From an uncultured beta proteobacterium (GTDB taxonomy: Bacteria; Pseudomonadota; Gammaproteobacteria; Burkholderiales; SG8-39), in NCBI GenBank assembly GCA_902826155.1, contig CADEDU010000014.1, positions 38,191 through 73,483 on the forward strand: a stretch of 35,293 bases of DNA, read 5' to 3'. A program made the position numbers and the translations under genes. Below the pieces are notes generated by a model. That model was not told where the DNA came from and did no database searches. It saw only the letters and a list, made by a program, of their open reading frames with translations. Numbering within the stretch: position 1 is the first letter of the stretch; every line of letters begins with the position of its first letter. Of this stretch, positions 7,305-15,334 are shown one piece after another.

Positions 7305-8522
7305 ATGCTGGGACTCCCCTTCCTTCCGACGCAATGGCTGCCGGGCAATCCGATGGTGATGATCGGCACGCTCGTCATCCTGGCGTTGCTGGGCGGCGAG
7401 TTGGCCGCGCGCGGTCTGCGCATCCCGCGGATCTCCGGCTACGCGGCCACCGGCATGCTGCTGGGCGCGACCGGCCTGATACCGCCGCCGCTCACCGAAG
7501 ACCTGCGCATCTTCGTCGACATATCGCTCGGCCTGGTGCTGTTCGAGCTGGGTGGGCGTCTCGATCTGGCGTGGCTGCGGCGCGCGCCGATGATCGCGGT
7601 CATGGCGATCGCCGAGAGCGCCGCAACCGGAGCGCTGCTCTATTACCTTCTCGCCGTCTACTTCGATTTCCCGGCGGCCGTCGCGTTGATCGGCGCCGCG
7701 ATCGGCATCTCGACCTCGCCCGCGGTCGTGATGCGGGTCGCCGCCGATTCCAGCGCGCAGGGTCAGGTCACCGAGCGCATGTTGCTGCTGGCGGCAATCA
7801 ACAGCACCATCGCAGTGCTGGTGCTGACAACGCTCGTGCCTTCGCTCGCCGGCGGACAGGAGGGCGGGCTCGGGCAGGGCATCGGCCGGCCGCTCTATCT
7901 TCTTGTCGGCTCGATCGTCCTGGCGGCTGCGATGACCTGGATCGCGCTCATCGTGTATCGCATCACCGGCAAGCGCGAGGATCGCCAGCTCATCGCCACC
8001 CTGGGGCTGGTCGTGCTGGCCGTCGGCCTGGCGCTTGCATGGAAGCTCTCGGTGCTGGTGACGTTGCTGGGGCTCGGGCTGGGCCTGCGCAACTTCGATC
8101 GCGGCGGTCACACCATGGCGATCGACTTCGGCGTGGTGGGGCAGTTCTTCTATCTCGTACTGTTCTCGCTGGTCGGGGCCAGTCTCGATCTGGGCACGCT
8201 GCTGGTTGCGGGGTTGGCCGGCGCGGCATTCGTGGCGGTGCGATTCATCGGCAAGGCGCTGGCGGTGCTGACGTTCGCGCGGGTCACGCATCAGCCGTTC
8301 ACGCAGGCGGCGCTGCTGGTCGTGGCTATTCAGCCGATGTCGGGGCTGGCCGCGGTGCTCGCCTATGACGCCGCCAACATGCTCGGCGAGCTGGCTGCCA
8401 GCGTGGCGCCTGTGGTCGTGGCCGCGGTGGTGATGCTCGAGATCATCGGACCGATCGCCACGCAGATCGCCCTGCGCCTCGCCGGCGATGCGCAGGCCGG
8501 CCCGGCGGGAGTCCGCGCGTGA
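7305..8522 (+). CDS. Cation:proton antiporter (CPA2/KefB-like membrane domain)
   Basis: A 405-residue integral membrane protein with about twelve hydrophobic segments and the Na+/H+ exchanger fold. 'RIPRISGYAATGMLLG' near the N-terminus is the usual start of helix 2 in Kef-type proteins, and 'GAAIGISTSPAVVMRV' lies in the transport core. It ends after the membrane domain: there is no TrkA-N/RCK nucleotide-binding tail as in KefB and KefC. It probably exchanges K+ or Na+ for protons at the inner membrane. The ATG at 7305 is preferred over an in-frame TTG four codons earlier. Its TGA overlaps the next gene's GTG (GTGA), so the two are translated together. Confidence 0.85.
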   Translation: MLGLPFLPTQWLPGNPMVMIGTLVILALLGGELAARGLRIPRISGYAATGMLLGATGLIPPPLTEDLRIFVDISLGLVLFELGGRLDLAWLRRAPMIAVMAIAESAATGALLYYLLAVYFDFPAAVALIGAAIGISTSPAVVMRVAADSSAQGQVTERMLLLAAINSTIAVLVLTTLVPSLAGGQEGGLGQGIGRPLYLLVGSIVLAAAMTWIALIVYRITGKREDRQLIATLGLVVLAVGLALAWKLSVLVTLLGLGLGLRNFDRGGHTMAIDFGVVGQFFYLVLFSLVGASLDLGTLLVAGLAGAAFVAVRFIGKALAVLTFARVTHQPFTQAALLVVAIQPMSGLAAVLAYDAANMLGELAASVAPVVVAAVVMLEIIGPIATQIALRLAGDAQAGPAGVRA

Positions 8523-9646
8523 GCGACGCCGGCCTGGAGTTCGCAGCCTCCGAGGCGTTGAGCCTCGGTGTGGAGATCGAATTGCAGGTGGTGAACGCGC
8601 GCGATTTCAATCTCACACGAGGCTCGAGCGCGCTGCTCGCGGCGGTGCGCAAGGCCAAGCACCCCGGCGCGATCAAGCCGGAGATCACCGAAAGCATGAT
8701 CGAGATCTCCACCGACGTCGGTCACAGCGTCGCCGACATCGAGCAGGATCTCAAAGCCATCAGTGCGGTGCTCAACAACGCCGCGCGGGCGGTCAACGTG
8801 GGCGTGTGCGGCGGCGGTGCGCATCCGTTCCAGGTTTGGACCGAACGGCGCATCTACGATACGCCGCGCTTCCAGCATGTATCGGAGTTGTACGGCTATC
8901 TGGCCAAGCAGTTCACCGTGTTCGGCCAGCACATCCACATCGGCTGTGCGAGCGGCGATTGCGCGGTGTATCTCACCCAGGCGATGGCCCGCTACATGCC
9001 GCACTTCATCGCATTGTCGGCAGCCTCGCCGTTCGCGCAGTCGGCCGACACGCTGTTCGACTCGTCGCGACTCAACGTGATCTCGGCATTTCCGCTGTCC
9101 GGCACCATGCCGGCGCTGGCTGATTGGGCGGGATTCAACCGCTACTTCGACACGATGCGCGGCTACGGCATCGTCGAGAGCATGAAGGATTTCTACTGGG
9201 ACATCCGCCCCAAACCCGAATTCGGCACGATCGAGATTCGCGTGTGCGACACGCCGCTCACGGTGCGCCGCGCCGCGGTGTTGGCCGGCTACGCCCAGGC
9301 CTTGGCCGCATGGCTGATCGAGCAGCGTCCTGCGATCGATCCCGAGGCGATCGCCAACACCTACGCGTTCAATCGATTCCAGGCGTGCCGTTTCGGCCTG
9401 CACGCGAGCATCGTCGAGCCGCGTACGCGTACGCATATCGATCTGAGTCAGGACGTCTGCGACACGATCGTGCGCGTGCTGCCGCACGCCGAGCGACTCG
9501 GTGCCAAGGATGCGCTCACCGAGCTGATGGCGATCGCGCGCGACCGGCGCAACGACGCCCGGCTCATCCGCGAGCAGCACGAGAAACGCCAGGCGCTGGC
9601 CGACGTGGTGCGCTGGCAATGCGAGCAGTGGATGGGAGCGTCGTAG
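8519..9646 (+). CDS. YbdK-type carboxylate-amine ligase (glutamate-cysteine ligase 2 family)
   Basis: A 375-residue ATP-dependent ligase. Family features are 'LGVEIELQVVNARDFNL' near the N-terminus (glutamate/metal-binding Glu residues), 'PEITESMIEISTDVGHSV', 'FGQHIHIGCASGD', and 'RPKPEFGTIEIRVCDTPLT', which forms the active site of this GCS2 group. E. coli YbdK shows weak gamma-glutamylcysteine-forming activity, so the true substrate is uncertain. The GTG start sits in a GTGA overlap with the antiporter stop. Kef-type efflux is controlled by glutathione in E. coli, so pairing an antiporter with a thiol-ligase homologue is suggestive of a redox or electrophile response, which is inference only. 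Confidence 0.85.
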   Translation: MSDAGLEFAASEALSLGVEIELQVVNARDFNLTRGSSALLAAVRKAKHPGAIKPEITESMIEISTDVGHSVADIEQDLKAISAVLNNAARAVNVGVCGGGAHPFQVWTERRIYDTPRFQHVSELYGYLAKQFTVFGQHIHIGCASGDCAVYLTQAMARYMPHFIALSAASPFAQSADTLFDSSRLNVISAFPLSGTMPALADWAGFNRYFDTMRGYGIVESMKDFYWDIRPKPEFGTIEIRVCDTPLTVRRAAVLAGYAQALAAWLIEQRPAIDPEAIANTYAFNRFQACRFGLHASIVEPRTRTHIDLSQDVCDTIVRVLPHAERLGAKDALTELMAIARDRRNDARLIREQHEKRQALADVVRWQCEQWMGAS

Positions 9647-9727
9647 CGGCGCGTCGCGCGGCCGCACGATCGCGAGGGCGCGCGATCCGCTCTAGAATTC
9701 GCCCGCACACGAAAAGGGGGGATGGAC

Positions 9728-11095
9728 ATGCAATGCCCGACAGGCCGACCTGCGGGGCGCTGGGCCGCATTGATCGCGACGCTCGCTCTGCTTTGCGGCT
9801 ACAGCCTGCCGGCCCACGCCGCCGGGTTCGAACCATTCGGTATTCCGTTCGAGTTCATCCTGTTCGCGCTTACGCTGATCGGCGTGGCGCTGTTCCATCA
9901 CAAGACCTTCGAAGTGTCGATGACCGGCGTCGTGGTCATCGCGCTCTACAAGATCCTGTTCACCGGCTTCAAGTGGGGACCGGGCGTCGGCGGCTTCATC
10001 AGCCACATGGGTCACGAGTGGGTGATCCTCACCAATCTGCTGTGTCTGCTGGTCGGATTCGCGATCCTGTCCAAGCACTTCGAGGAAAGCGAAGTGCCGG
10101 CCATCCTGCCGAAGTACCTGCCCGACGATTGGAAGGGCGCGTTCGCGCTGTTGGTCATGGTGTTCGTGCTGTCGTCTTTCCTCGACAACATCGCCGCGGC
10201 CCTGATCGGTGGAGCGATGGCGCACACGGTGTTCCGCGGCAAGGTGCATATCGGCTACCTCGCCGCAGTGGTCGCGGCCTCGAATGCAGGCGGTGCGGGC
10301 AGCGTCGTCGGTGATACGACGACCACGATGATGTGGATCGATGGCGTCAGCCCGATCGCGGTGCTCGATGCCTACATCGCCGCGGTGGTCGCGCTGGTGA
10401 TATGCGGTATCCCTGCCGCGTTGCAACAGCACAAGTACTCACCGATCATGAAAGACCAGCAGGCCGGTGTTCATGTCGATTGGGCGCGCGTGTTCATCGT
10501 CGGATTGATCCTGGTGTTCGCAATCGCGACCAACGTGTTCGTCAATTCGTACTTCAAGCATCTGGCCGATCACTTTCCGTTCCTCGGCGCCGCGGTATGG
10601 GTCGCGATCCTGGTAACGATTCCATTGCGAAAACCCGACTGGAGTCTCGTACCAGGTGCGGTCAAGGGCACGGTGTTCCTGCTCGGGCTGGTCACCTGTG
10701 CATCGATGATGCCGGTAGAGCATCTGCCGGCGGCGTCGTGGCCGACAACGCTCAGTCTGGGCTTCATCTCCGCGGTGTTCGACAACATCCCGCTCACCGC
10801 GCTGGCGCTCAAGCAAGGCGGCTACGACTGGGGCATGCTCGCGTACGCAGTCGGCTTTGGCGGCTCGATGATCTGGTTCGGCTCCTCGGCCGGTGTCGCG
10901 CTATCCAACATGTATCCCGAAGCGAAATCGGTGGGGCGCTGGCTCGCACACGGCTGGCACGTGCCCGTCGCGTACGTAGCTGGATTCCTCGTGCTGTTGG
11001 CGATCCTCGGCTGGCATCCCACGCCGCGTGAGAAGGATCTCAAGCCGCAGGCGCCCAAACCGGGCAGCGCATTCGTGATGCCCATATCGGCCTAG
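9728..11095 (+). CDS. Ion-transporter (IT) superfamily permease, NhaD/citrate-transporter-like
   Basis: A membrane protein of 455 residues with a cleavable-looking N-terminal segment ('WAALIATLALLCGYSLPAHA') and about eleven further helices. The repeated motifs 'SSFLDNIAAALIGGAMA' (149-165) and 'SAVFDNIPLTALAL', plus 'SNAGGAGSVVGDTTTTMMW' (185-203), are the paired inverted hairpins of the IT superfamily, which includes NhaD, ArsB and CitT. The D-N and G-D-T-T positions favour an Na+/H+ antiporter of NhaD type, but organic-anion or other transport is possible. I chose ATG 9728 because the AAAAGGGGGG tract ends seven bases before it; the ATG at 9722 would touch the ribosome site. A TAGAAT at 9693-9698 is a possible -10. 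Confidence 0.75.
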   Translation: MQCPTGRPAGRWAALIATLALLCGYSLPAHAAGFEPFGIPFEFILFALTLIGVALFHHKTFEVSMTGVVVIALYKILFTGFKWGPGVGGFISHMGHEWVILTNLLCLLVGFAILSKHFEESEVPAILPKYLPDDWKGAFALLVMVFVLSSFLDNIAAALIGGAMAHTVFRGKVHIGYLAAVVAASNAGGAGSVVGDTTTTMMWIDGVSPIAVLDAYIAAVVALVICGIPAALQQHKYSPIMKDQQAGVHVDWARVFIVGLILVFAIATNVFVNSYFKHLADHFPFLGAAVWVAILVTIPLRKPDWSLVPGAVKGTVFLLGLVTCASMMPVEHLPAASWPTTLSLGFISAVFDNIPLTALALKQGGYDWGMLAYAVGFGGSMIWFGSSAGVALSNMYPEAKSVGRWLAHGWHVPVAYVAGFLVLLAILGWHPTPREKDLKPQAPKPGSAFVMPISA

Positions 11096-11313
11096 CGAGC
11101 TAGTCGATAGCGCGATCTCGCGATCGACATCGTAGGAATCACGCTGCGGTAAGGCGCGAGCGGTCAGGTTGCGCCCCCAAGGGGCGGCGCGTACCATCTC
11201 GGCCGCTTCGCCCCATGCCCCGTGCGCCGAAACATTCATCGCGCGTACCCGATCCAGGTCGATCCGGATCCTAGTCAGTCGGGCGTGATCCCCATATCGA
11301 GAGGAGTGTTTGC

Positions 11314-12453
11314 ATGAGTTCGCACCAAACCAACGCCACGACCCGCCGCAAGTTCCTCGCCGGGTCGGCCGCAGCCGGCGCCGCGACGCTCGGCTTCCCG
11401 GCAATCGTCAAGGCGCAAGGCCCGACGTCGTTCCGCTGGCAGTCGACCTGGCCGGCGAAAGACATCTTCCATGAGTACGCCCAGGACTTCGCCACCAAGG
11501 TGAACGACATGTCGGGCGGCGATCTGAAGATCGAGGTGCTGCCGGCGGGCGCAGTGGTCAAGGCGTTCGATCTGATCGACGCAGTGTCGAAGGGCACGCT
11601 CGATGGCGGCCACGGCGTGGTGGCGTATTGGTACGGCAAGAACTCGGCGATGGCCCTGTGGGGCTCGGGTCCGGCCTTCGGCATGGACGCGAACATGCTG
11701 CTCGCCTGGCACAAGTACGGCGGCGGCAAGGATCTGCTCGACGAGATCTACAAGGGCCTCAATCTGAACGTACAGTCGTTTCTGTACGGGCCGATGCCCA
11801 CGCAGCCTCTGGGCTGGTTCAAGAAGCCGGTCGGCAAGGCCGAAGACTTCAAGGGCCTCAAGTTCCGCACCGTGGGCTTGTCGATCGACATCTTCACCGG
11901 CATGGGCGCTGCGGTGAACGCGCTGCCCGGCGGCGAGATCGTGCCGGCGATGGACCGCGGCCTGCTCGATGCGGCCGAGTTCAACAATGCCACCTCCGAC
12001 CGGCTGCTCGGCTTCGCCGACGTCTCGAAGGTGTGCATGCTGCAAAGCTTCCACCAGTCGGCCGAGCAGTTCGAGATCCTGTTCAACAAGCAGAAATACG
12101 ACGCCCTCGCGCCCAAGCTCAAGGCGGTCATCACCAACGCGGTCGAGGCGGCCTCGGCGGACATGAGCTGGAAGGCGATCGACCGCTACTCGAAGGACTA
12201 CATCGAGCTGCAGACCAAGAACAACGTCAAGTTCTTCAAGACGCCCGATGCGGTGCTGCAGCGCCAGCTCAACGTCTGGGACGAGGTGGTGAGGAAGAAG
12301 GAAGCCGAGAACGCGCTGTTCAAGAAGGTGAACGAATCACAGAAGTCGTTCGCGCAGCGTGCCGTGCGCTGGCAGCTCGACACCTACGTGTCGCAGCGCA
12401 TGGGCTACAACCACTTCTTCGCGCAGCAGAAGCCGGCGGCGAAGAAGGCCTGA
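11314..12453 (+). CDS. TRAP transporter solute-binding protein with Tat signal
   Basis: A 379-residue binding protein of the same broad TakP/FcbT1 class as the two orphan copies but clearly divergent from them. The N-terminus has a twin-arginine signal (TTRRKFLAG, residues 9-17) followed by a hydrophobic stretch ending 'FPAIVKAQ', so it is probably exported folded. Arg185 in 'GLKFRTVGLSIDIF' matches the family carboxylate-binding arginine, and 'GLLDAAEFNNATSDRLLGF' (217-235) replaces the Glu-Trp by Glu-Phe. The ATG at 11314 follows GAGAGGAG at 7-8 bp. It is first of a complete TRAP operon, with a stable hairpin between it and the permease genes. Substrate is likely an organic acid. Confidence 0.93.
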   Translation: MSSHQTNATTRRKFLAGSAAAGAATLGFPAIVKAQGPTSFRWQSTWPAKDIFHEYAQDFATKVNDMSGGDLKIEVLPAGAVVKAFDLIDAVSKGTLDGGHGVVAYWYGKNSAMALWGSGPAFGMDANMLLAWHKYGGGKDLLDEIYKGLNLNVQSFLYGPMPTQPLGWFKKPVGKAEDFKGLKFRTVGLSIDIFTGMGAAVNALPGGEIVPAMDRGLLDAAEFNNATSDRLLGFADVSKVCMLQSFHQSAEQFEILFNKQKYDALAPKLKAVITNAVEAASADMSWKAIDRYSKDYIELQTKNNVKFFKTPDAVLQRQLNVWDEVVRKKEAENALFKKVNESQKSFAQRAVRWQLDTYVSQRMGYNHFFAQQKPAAKKA

Positions 12454-12480
12454 CCACGAGACATCGCGGAGTCGAACCAA

Positions 12481-12516
12481 GGCCATCCGGGCGAACCCGG
12501 ATGGCCGTGTTTGTTT
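12481..12516 (+). terminator. Perfect 11-bp hairpin between TRAP binding protein and permeases
   Basis: GGCCATCCGGG (12481-12491), a CGAA loop and CCCGGATGGCC (12496-12506) form a perfect stem, followed by GTGTTTGTTTCT. It sits 27 bp past the binding-protein stop and 18 bp before the small-permease ATG. The tail is moderately T-rich, so it could act as a partial terminator or as an mRNA 3'-end stabiliser, letting the binding protein be made in excess. Confidence 0.7.
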
Positions 12517-12523
12517 CTGGCCC

Positions 12524-13129
12524 ATGCAAAAGCTCCTGATCGCGATCGACAAGCTGTCCACCTGGGTCGGCCAGGCGTTCGGCTGGCTCATCGTCGCGCT
12601 CACGCTGCTGATCTCGTGGGAGGTGTTCTCGCGCTACGCGCTCGATCGGCCGCATGCCTGGGCGTTCGATGCGCAGATCATGCTGTACGGAACGCTGTTC
12701 ATGATGGCCGGCGCCTATACCCTGGCCAAGAACGGCCATGTGCGCGGCGACGTGTTGTACGGGTTCTTCCGGCCGCGCACGCAGGCAAGCATCGACCTGG
12801 TGCTCTACATCCTGTTCTTCATACCCGGCGTGGTCGCTCTGGCCTACGCCGGCTACACCTTCGCCGCGGAGTCGTGGCGTATCAACGAGCACTCGTCGAT
12901 CACCGCCGATGGCCCGCCGATCTATCCGTTCAAGACGGTGATACCGATCGCCGGCACGCTGCTCCTGTTGCAGGGGCTGGTCGAGATCGTGCGCTGCGTG
13001 CTGTGCATCAAGAACGGCGCCTGGCCGCGGCGCGAGCAGGACGTCGAGGAAGTCGACGTCGAGAAACTCAAGGAGATGGTGCACGCCACTGACGCCCCGG
13101 CCGCACCTTCCTCGAGCGCGGGGCGATGA
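12524..13129 (+). CDS. TRAP transporter small permease (DctQ type)
   Basis: A 201-residue inner-membrane protein with four hydrophobic segments: 'VGQAFGWLIVALTLLISW', 'IMLYGTLFMMAGAYTLA', 'LVLYILFFIPGVVALAYAGY' and 'TVIPIAGTLLLLQGLVEIV'. The sequence between the first two, 'EVFSRYALDRPHAWAFD', is the conserved DctQ loop. It ends in a hydrophilic, acidic tail. DctQ pairs with DctM and is needed for sodium-driven uptake of ligand delivered by the periplasmic binding protein. Its ATG lies just after the hairpin, and the TGA overlaps the next ATG (ATGA at 13126). Confidence 0.9.
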   Translation: MQKLLIAIDKLSTWVGQAFGWLIVALTLLISWEVFSRYALDRPHAWAFDAQIMLYGTLFMMAGAYTLAKNGHVRGDVLYGFFRPRTQASIDLVLYILFFIPGVVALAYAGYTFAAESWRINEHSSITADGPPIYPFKTVIPIAGTLLLLQGLVEIVRCVLCIKNGAWPRREQDVEEVDVEKLKEMVHATDAPAAPSSSAGR

Positions 13130-15189
13130 CCATGCGCAAGGAGCTGTGGTTCGGCTTTTCGATCATGGGGATCATCGTGCTCACCACGGTGATCTTCACG
13201 CCCTGGACGCAGCTCAGCAACGGCCACCTCGGCCTGTTGATGCTCTCGCTGGTGGTGGTGGCGATCATGCTCGGCTTTCCCACGGCGTTCACGCTGATGG
13301 GCATGGGCATGATCTTCACCCTGTTCGCGTATCTGTCCGAACAGGGTGCCACGCTCGAGCGCTCGGTCGAGAAGACGCTCGATCTGATGGTGGGCTCGAC
13401 CTACGGCAAGGTGATGCAATCGGACGTGCTGATCTCGATCCCGCTGTTCGTGTTCATGGGCTATCTGGTCGAGCGCGCCAATCTGATCGAGAAACTGTTC
13501 CGCAGCTTGCACCTGGCAATGGCGCGGCTGCCCGGTTCGCTCGGTGTGGCCACGCTGGTCACGTGCGCGGTGTTCGCCACCGCCACCGGCATCGTCGGTG
13601 CGGTGGTGACGTTGATGGGGCTGCTCGCCATGCCCGCAATGCTGCGTTCGGGCTACAGCGTCCAGCTGTCGGCGGGCACCATCACCGCAGGCGGGTGTCT
13701 GGGCATTCTGATTCCGCCGTCGGTGATGCTCATTCTCTACGGTGCGACGGCAGGAGAGTCGGTCGTCAAGCTGTATGCCGGCGCGTTCTTCCCGGGGCTG
13801 ATGCTGGCCGGGCTGTACATCGCGTACGTCATCATTCTGGCCAAGATCAAACCGGGCCTCGCTCCGCCGCTGTCGGAGGCGGATCGACGCGTACCGTTGC
13901 CCGACGTATCGCAACGCATTCAAGGGAGCGGTCGCAGCAACGCGCTCATGGGTCTGCTCACCGCAACGCTCGGGCGAATCGGCGGCGTCTCACCTGTCGC
14001 GGCCTTGCGCCAGTTGAGCGTGGCAATCGTTCCGGCGCTGGCCGTGGCGCTCATGCTTGGTCTGGTGTACCGCAGCGTGACCACGCCGCAGGTGGAACAG
14101 TCCACCGCAGGGTTGGAGCAGATGGGCCTTGGCGCGACAGGCGCCGACAGCACTGCGAGCGGCGGTGGACTGGCGGAACCGCCGGCCGCCGAGAGCGTTC
14201 AGGAGCCACCGCAGGAAGGTGAACTGAGCGAACCCCCGCAAGAGGCGCGCGCCACGGATCAGGGTGGGCAAGCGCCGGCGCAAGGCGAGACGCCGCGGGC
14301 AGCCGAGCCACCAACCGGCGGCACCGGCGTGCAGGAACCCGCAGCGCTGACAGCCGAGTCGACGGCGAGTGCGGCGCGCGTGCCTGCACCTTCGTGGTTC
14401 TGGAAAACGGTGGGTGTTGCCGCGGTGGTCCTCGCGCTCTTCTACGCGATCTTCACATTGACCCGCCTGGAAGTGTTCAAGCTGCTGCTCGGTTCGTTTT
14501 TTCCGCTGGCGATGCTGATCCTGGCCGTGCTGGGCACGATCGTGTTCGGTCTGGCCACGCCGACCGAGGCGGCGGCAGTGGGCTCGCTAGGCGGGTTTCT
14601 GCTGGCGATCGCGTATCGCTGGATCGATCATCGTCGGCGCGATCGCGCGAACGCCTTGCGCACGACCATGCGCGAGGTCGGCGCCATCACGCGTGAATCG
14701 TCATTCCTCACCGCCAAGACCTCGGCGATGGTGTGCTGGCTGTTCGTGGGCTCGGCGATCTTCTCCTCGGCGTTCGCGCTGCTGGGCGGCCAGGAGCTGA
14801 TCGAGAAGTGGGTGCTGTCGCTGGGCTTGTCCAAGCTGCAATTCATGCTGCTGTCGCAGTTCATCATCTTCGTGCTCGGCTGGCCGCTCGAGTGGACCGA
14901 GATCATCGTCATCTTCATGCCGATCTTCCTGCCGCTGCTGAAGGTGTTCGATGTCGACCCGCTGTTCTTCGGCCTGCTGGTCGCGCTGAATCTGCAGACG
15001 GCGTTCCTGTCGCCGCCGGTGGCGATGGCCGCGTTCTATCTCAAAGGCGTATCGCCGCCGCACGTGTCGCTCAATCAGATCTTCGCCGGCATGATGCCGT
15101 TCATGGTGATCCAGGTATTCGCGATGTTCCTGTTGTACGTGTTCCCGCAGATCGGACTTTGGCTGCCGGGTGTCCTGTACGGTCGCTAG
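13126..15189 (+). CDS. TRAP transporter large permease (DctM type) with central insert
   Basis: A 687-residue permease, far longer than the roughly 425-450 residues usual for DctM. Residues 1-245 and 455-687 match the family: 'ITAGGCLGILIPPSVMLILYG' (185-205) in the first half, and 'FGLATPTEAAAVGSLGGFLLA' (474-494) and 'ALNLQTAFLSPPVAMAAFY' (620-638) in the second. Between them lie about 200 extra residues: a soluble linker, a hydrophobic segment (298-315), a Pro/Glu/Gln/Ala-rich stretch of about 100 residues (320-420) that should be disordered, and a second hydrophobic segment (426-445). The frame is continuous, and the insert has the same GC-rich codon use, so this is not obviously a frameshift artefact. 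It starts in an ATGA overlap with the small permease. Confidence 0.9.
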   Translation: MTMRKELWFGFSIMGIIVLTTVIFTPWTQLSNGHLGLLMLSLVVVAIMLGFPTAFTLMGMGMIFTLFAYLSEQGATLERSVEKTLDLMVGSTYGKVMQSDVLISIPLFVFMGYLVERANLIEKLFRSLHLAMARLPGSLGVATLVTCAVFATATGIVGAVVTLMGLLAMPAMLRSGYSVQLSAGTITAGGCLGILIPPSVMLILYGATAGESVVKLYAGAFFPGLMLAGLYIAYVIILAKIKPGLAPPLSEADRRVPLPDVSQRIQGSGRSNALMGLLTATLGRIGGVSPVAALRQLSVAIVPALAVALMLGLVYRSVTTPQVEQSTAGLEQMGLGATGADSTASGGGLAEPPAAESVQEPPQEGELSEPPQEARATDQGGQAPAQGETPRAAEPPTGGTGVQEPAALTAESTASAARVPAPSWFWKTVGVAAVVLALFYAIFTLTRLEVFKLLLGSFFPLAMLILAVLGTIVFGLATPTEAAAVGSLGGFLLAIAYRWIDHRRRDRANALRTTMREVGAITRESSFLTAKTSAMVCWLFVGSAIFSSAFALLGGQELIEKWVLSLGLSKLQFMLLSQFIIFVLGWPLEWTEIIVIFMPIFLPLLKVFDVDPLFFGLLVALNLQTAFLSPPVAMAAFYLKGVSPPHVSLNQIFAGMMPFMVIQVFAMFLLYVFPQIGLWLPGVLYGR

Positions 15190-15334
15190 CGGCGGCTGAT
15201 CGAGGGCAATATCAGTCGGGGCCTGTTCGGGGATAGTGCCTCGCGCATGCAACAGCCAAACGGCCTAATGGCGGGGGCGTAGGGCTGTTGGATACTCGCT
15301 GCCCAGCCGATCGATCATTCACCGAGAAACATAG

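Noticed and set aside
9825..9834. tRNA T-loop-like GGTTCGAACC
   Set aside because: It lies inside a well-supported coding region, and no acceptor or anticodon stem surrounds it.
11171..11190. GC-rich inverted repeat before the TRAP operon (GCGCCCCC / GGGGCGGCGC)
   Set aside because: The arms pair only imperfectly and no T-run follows; such matches are expected by chance in this composition.
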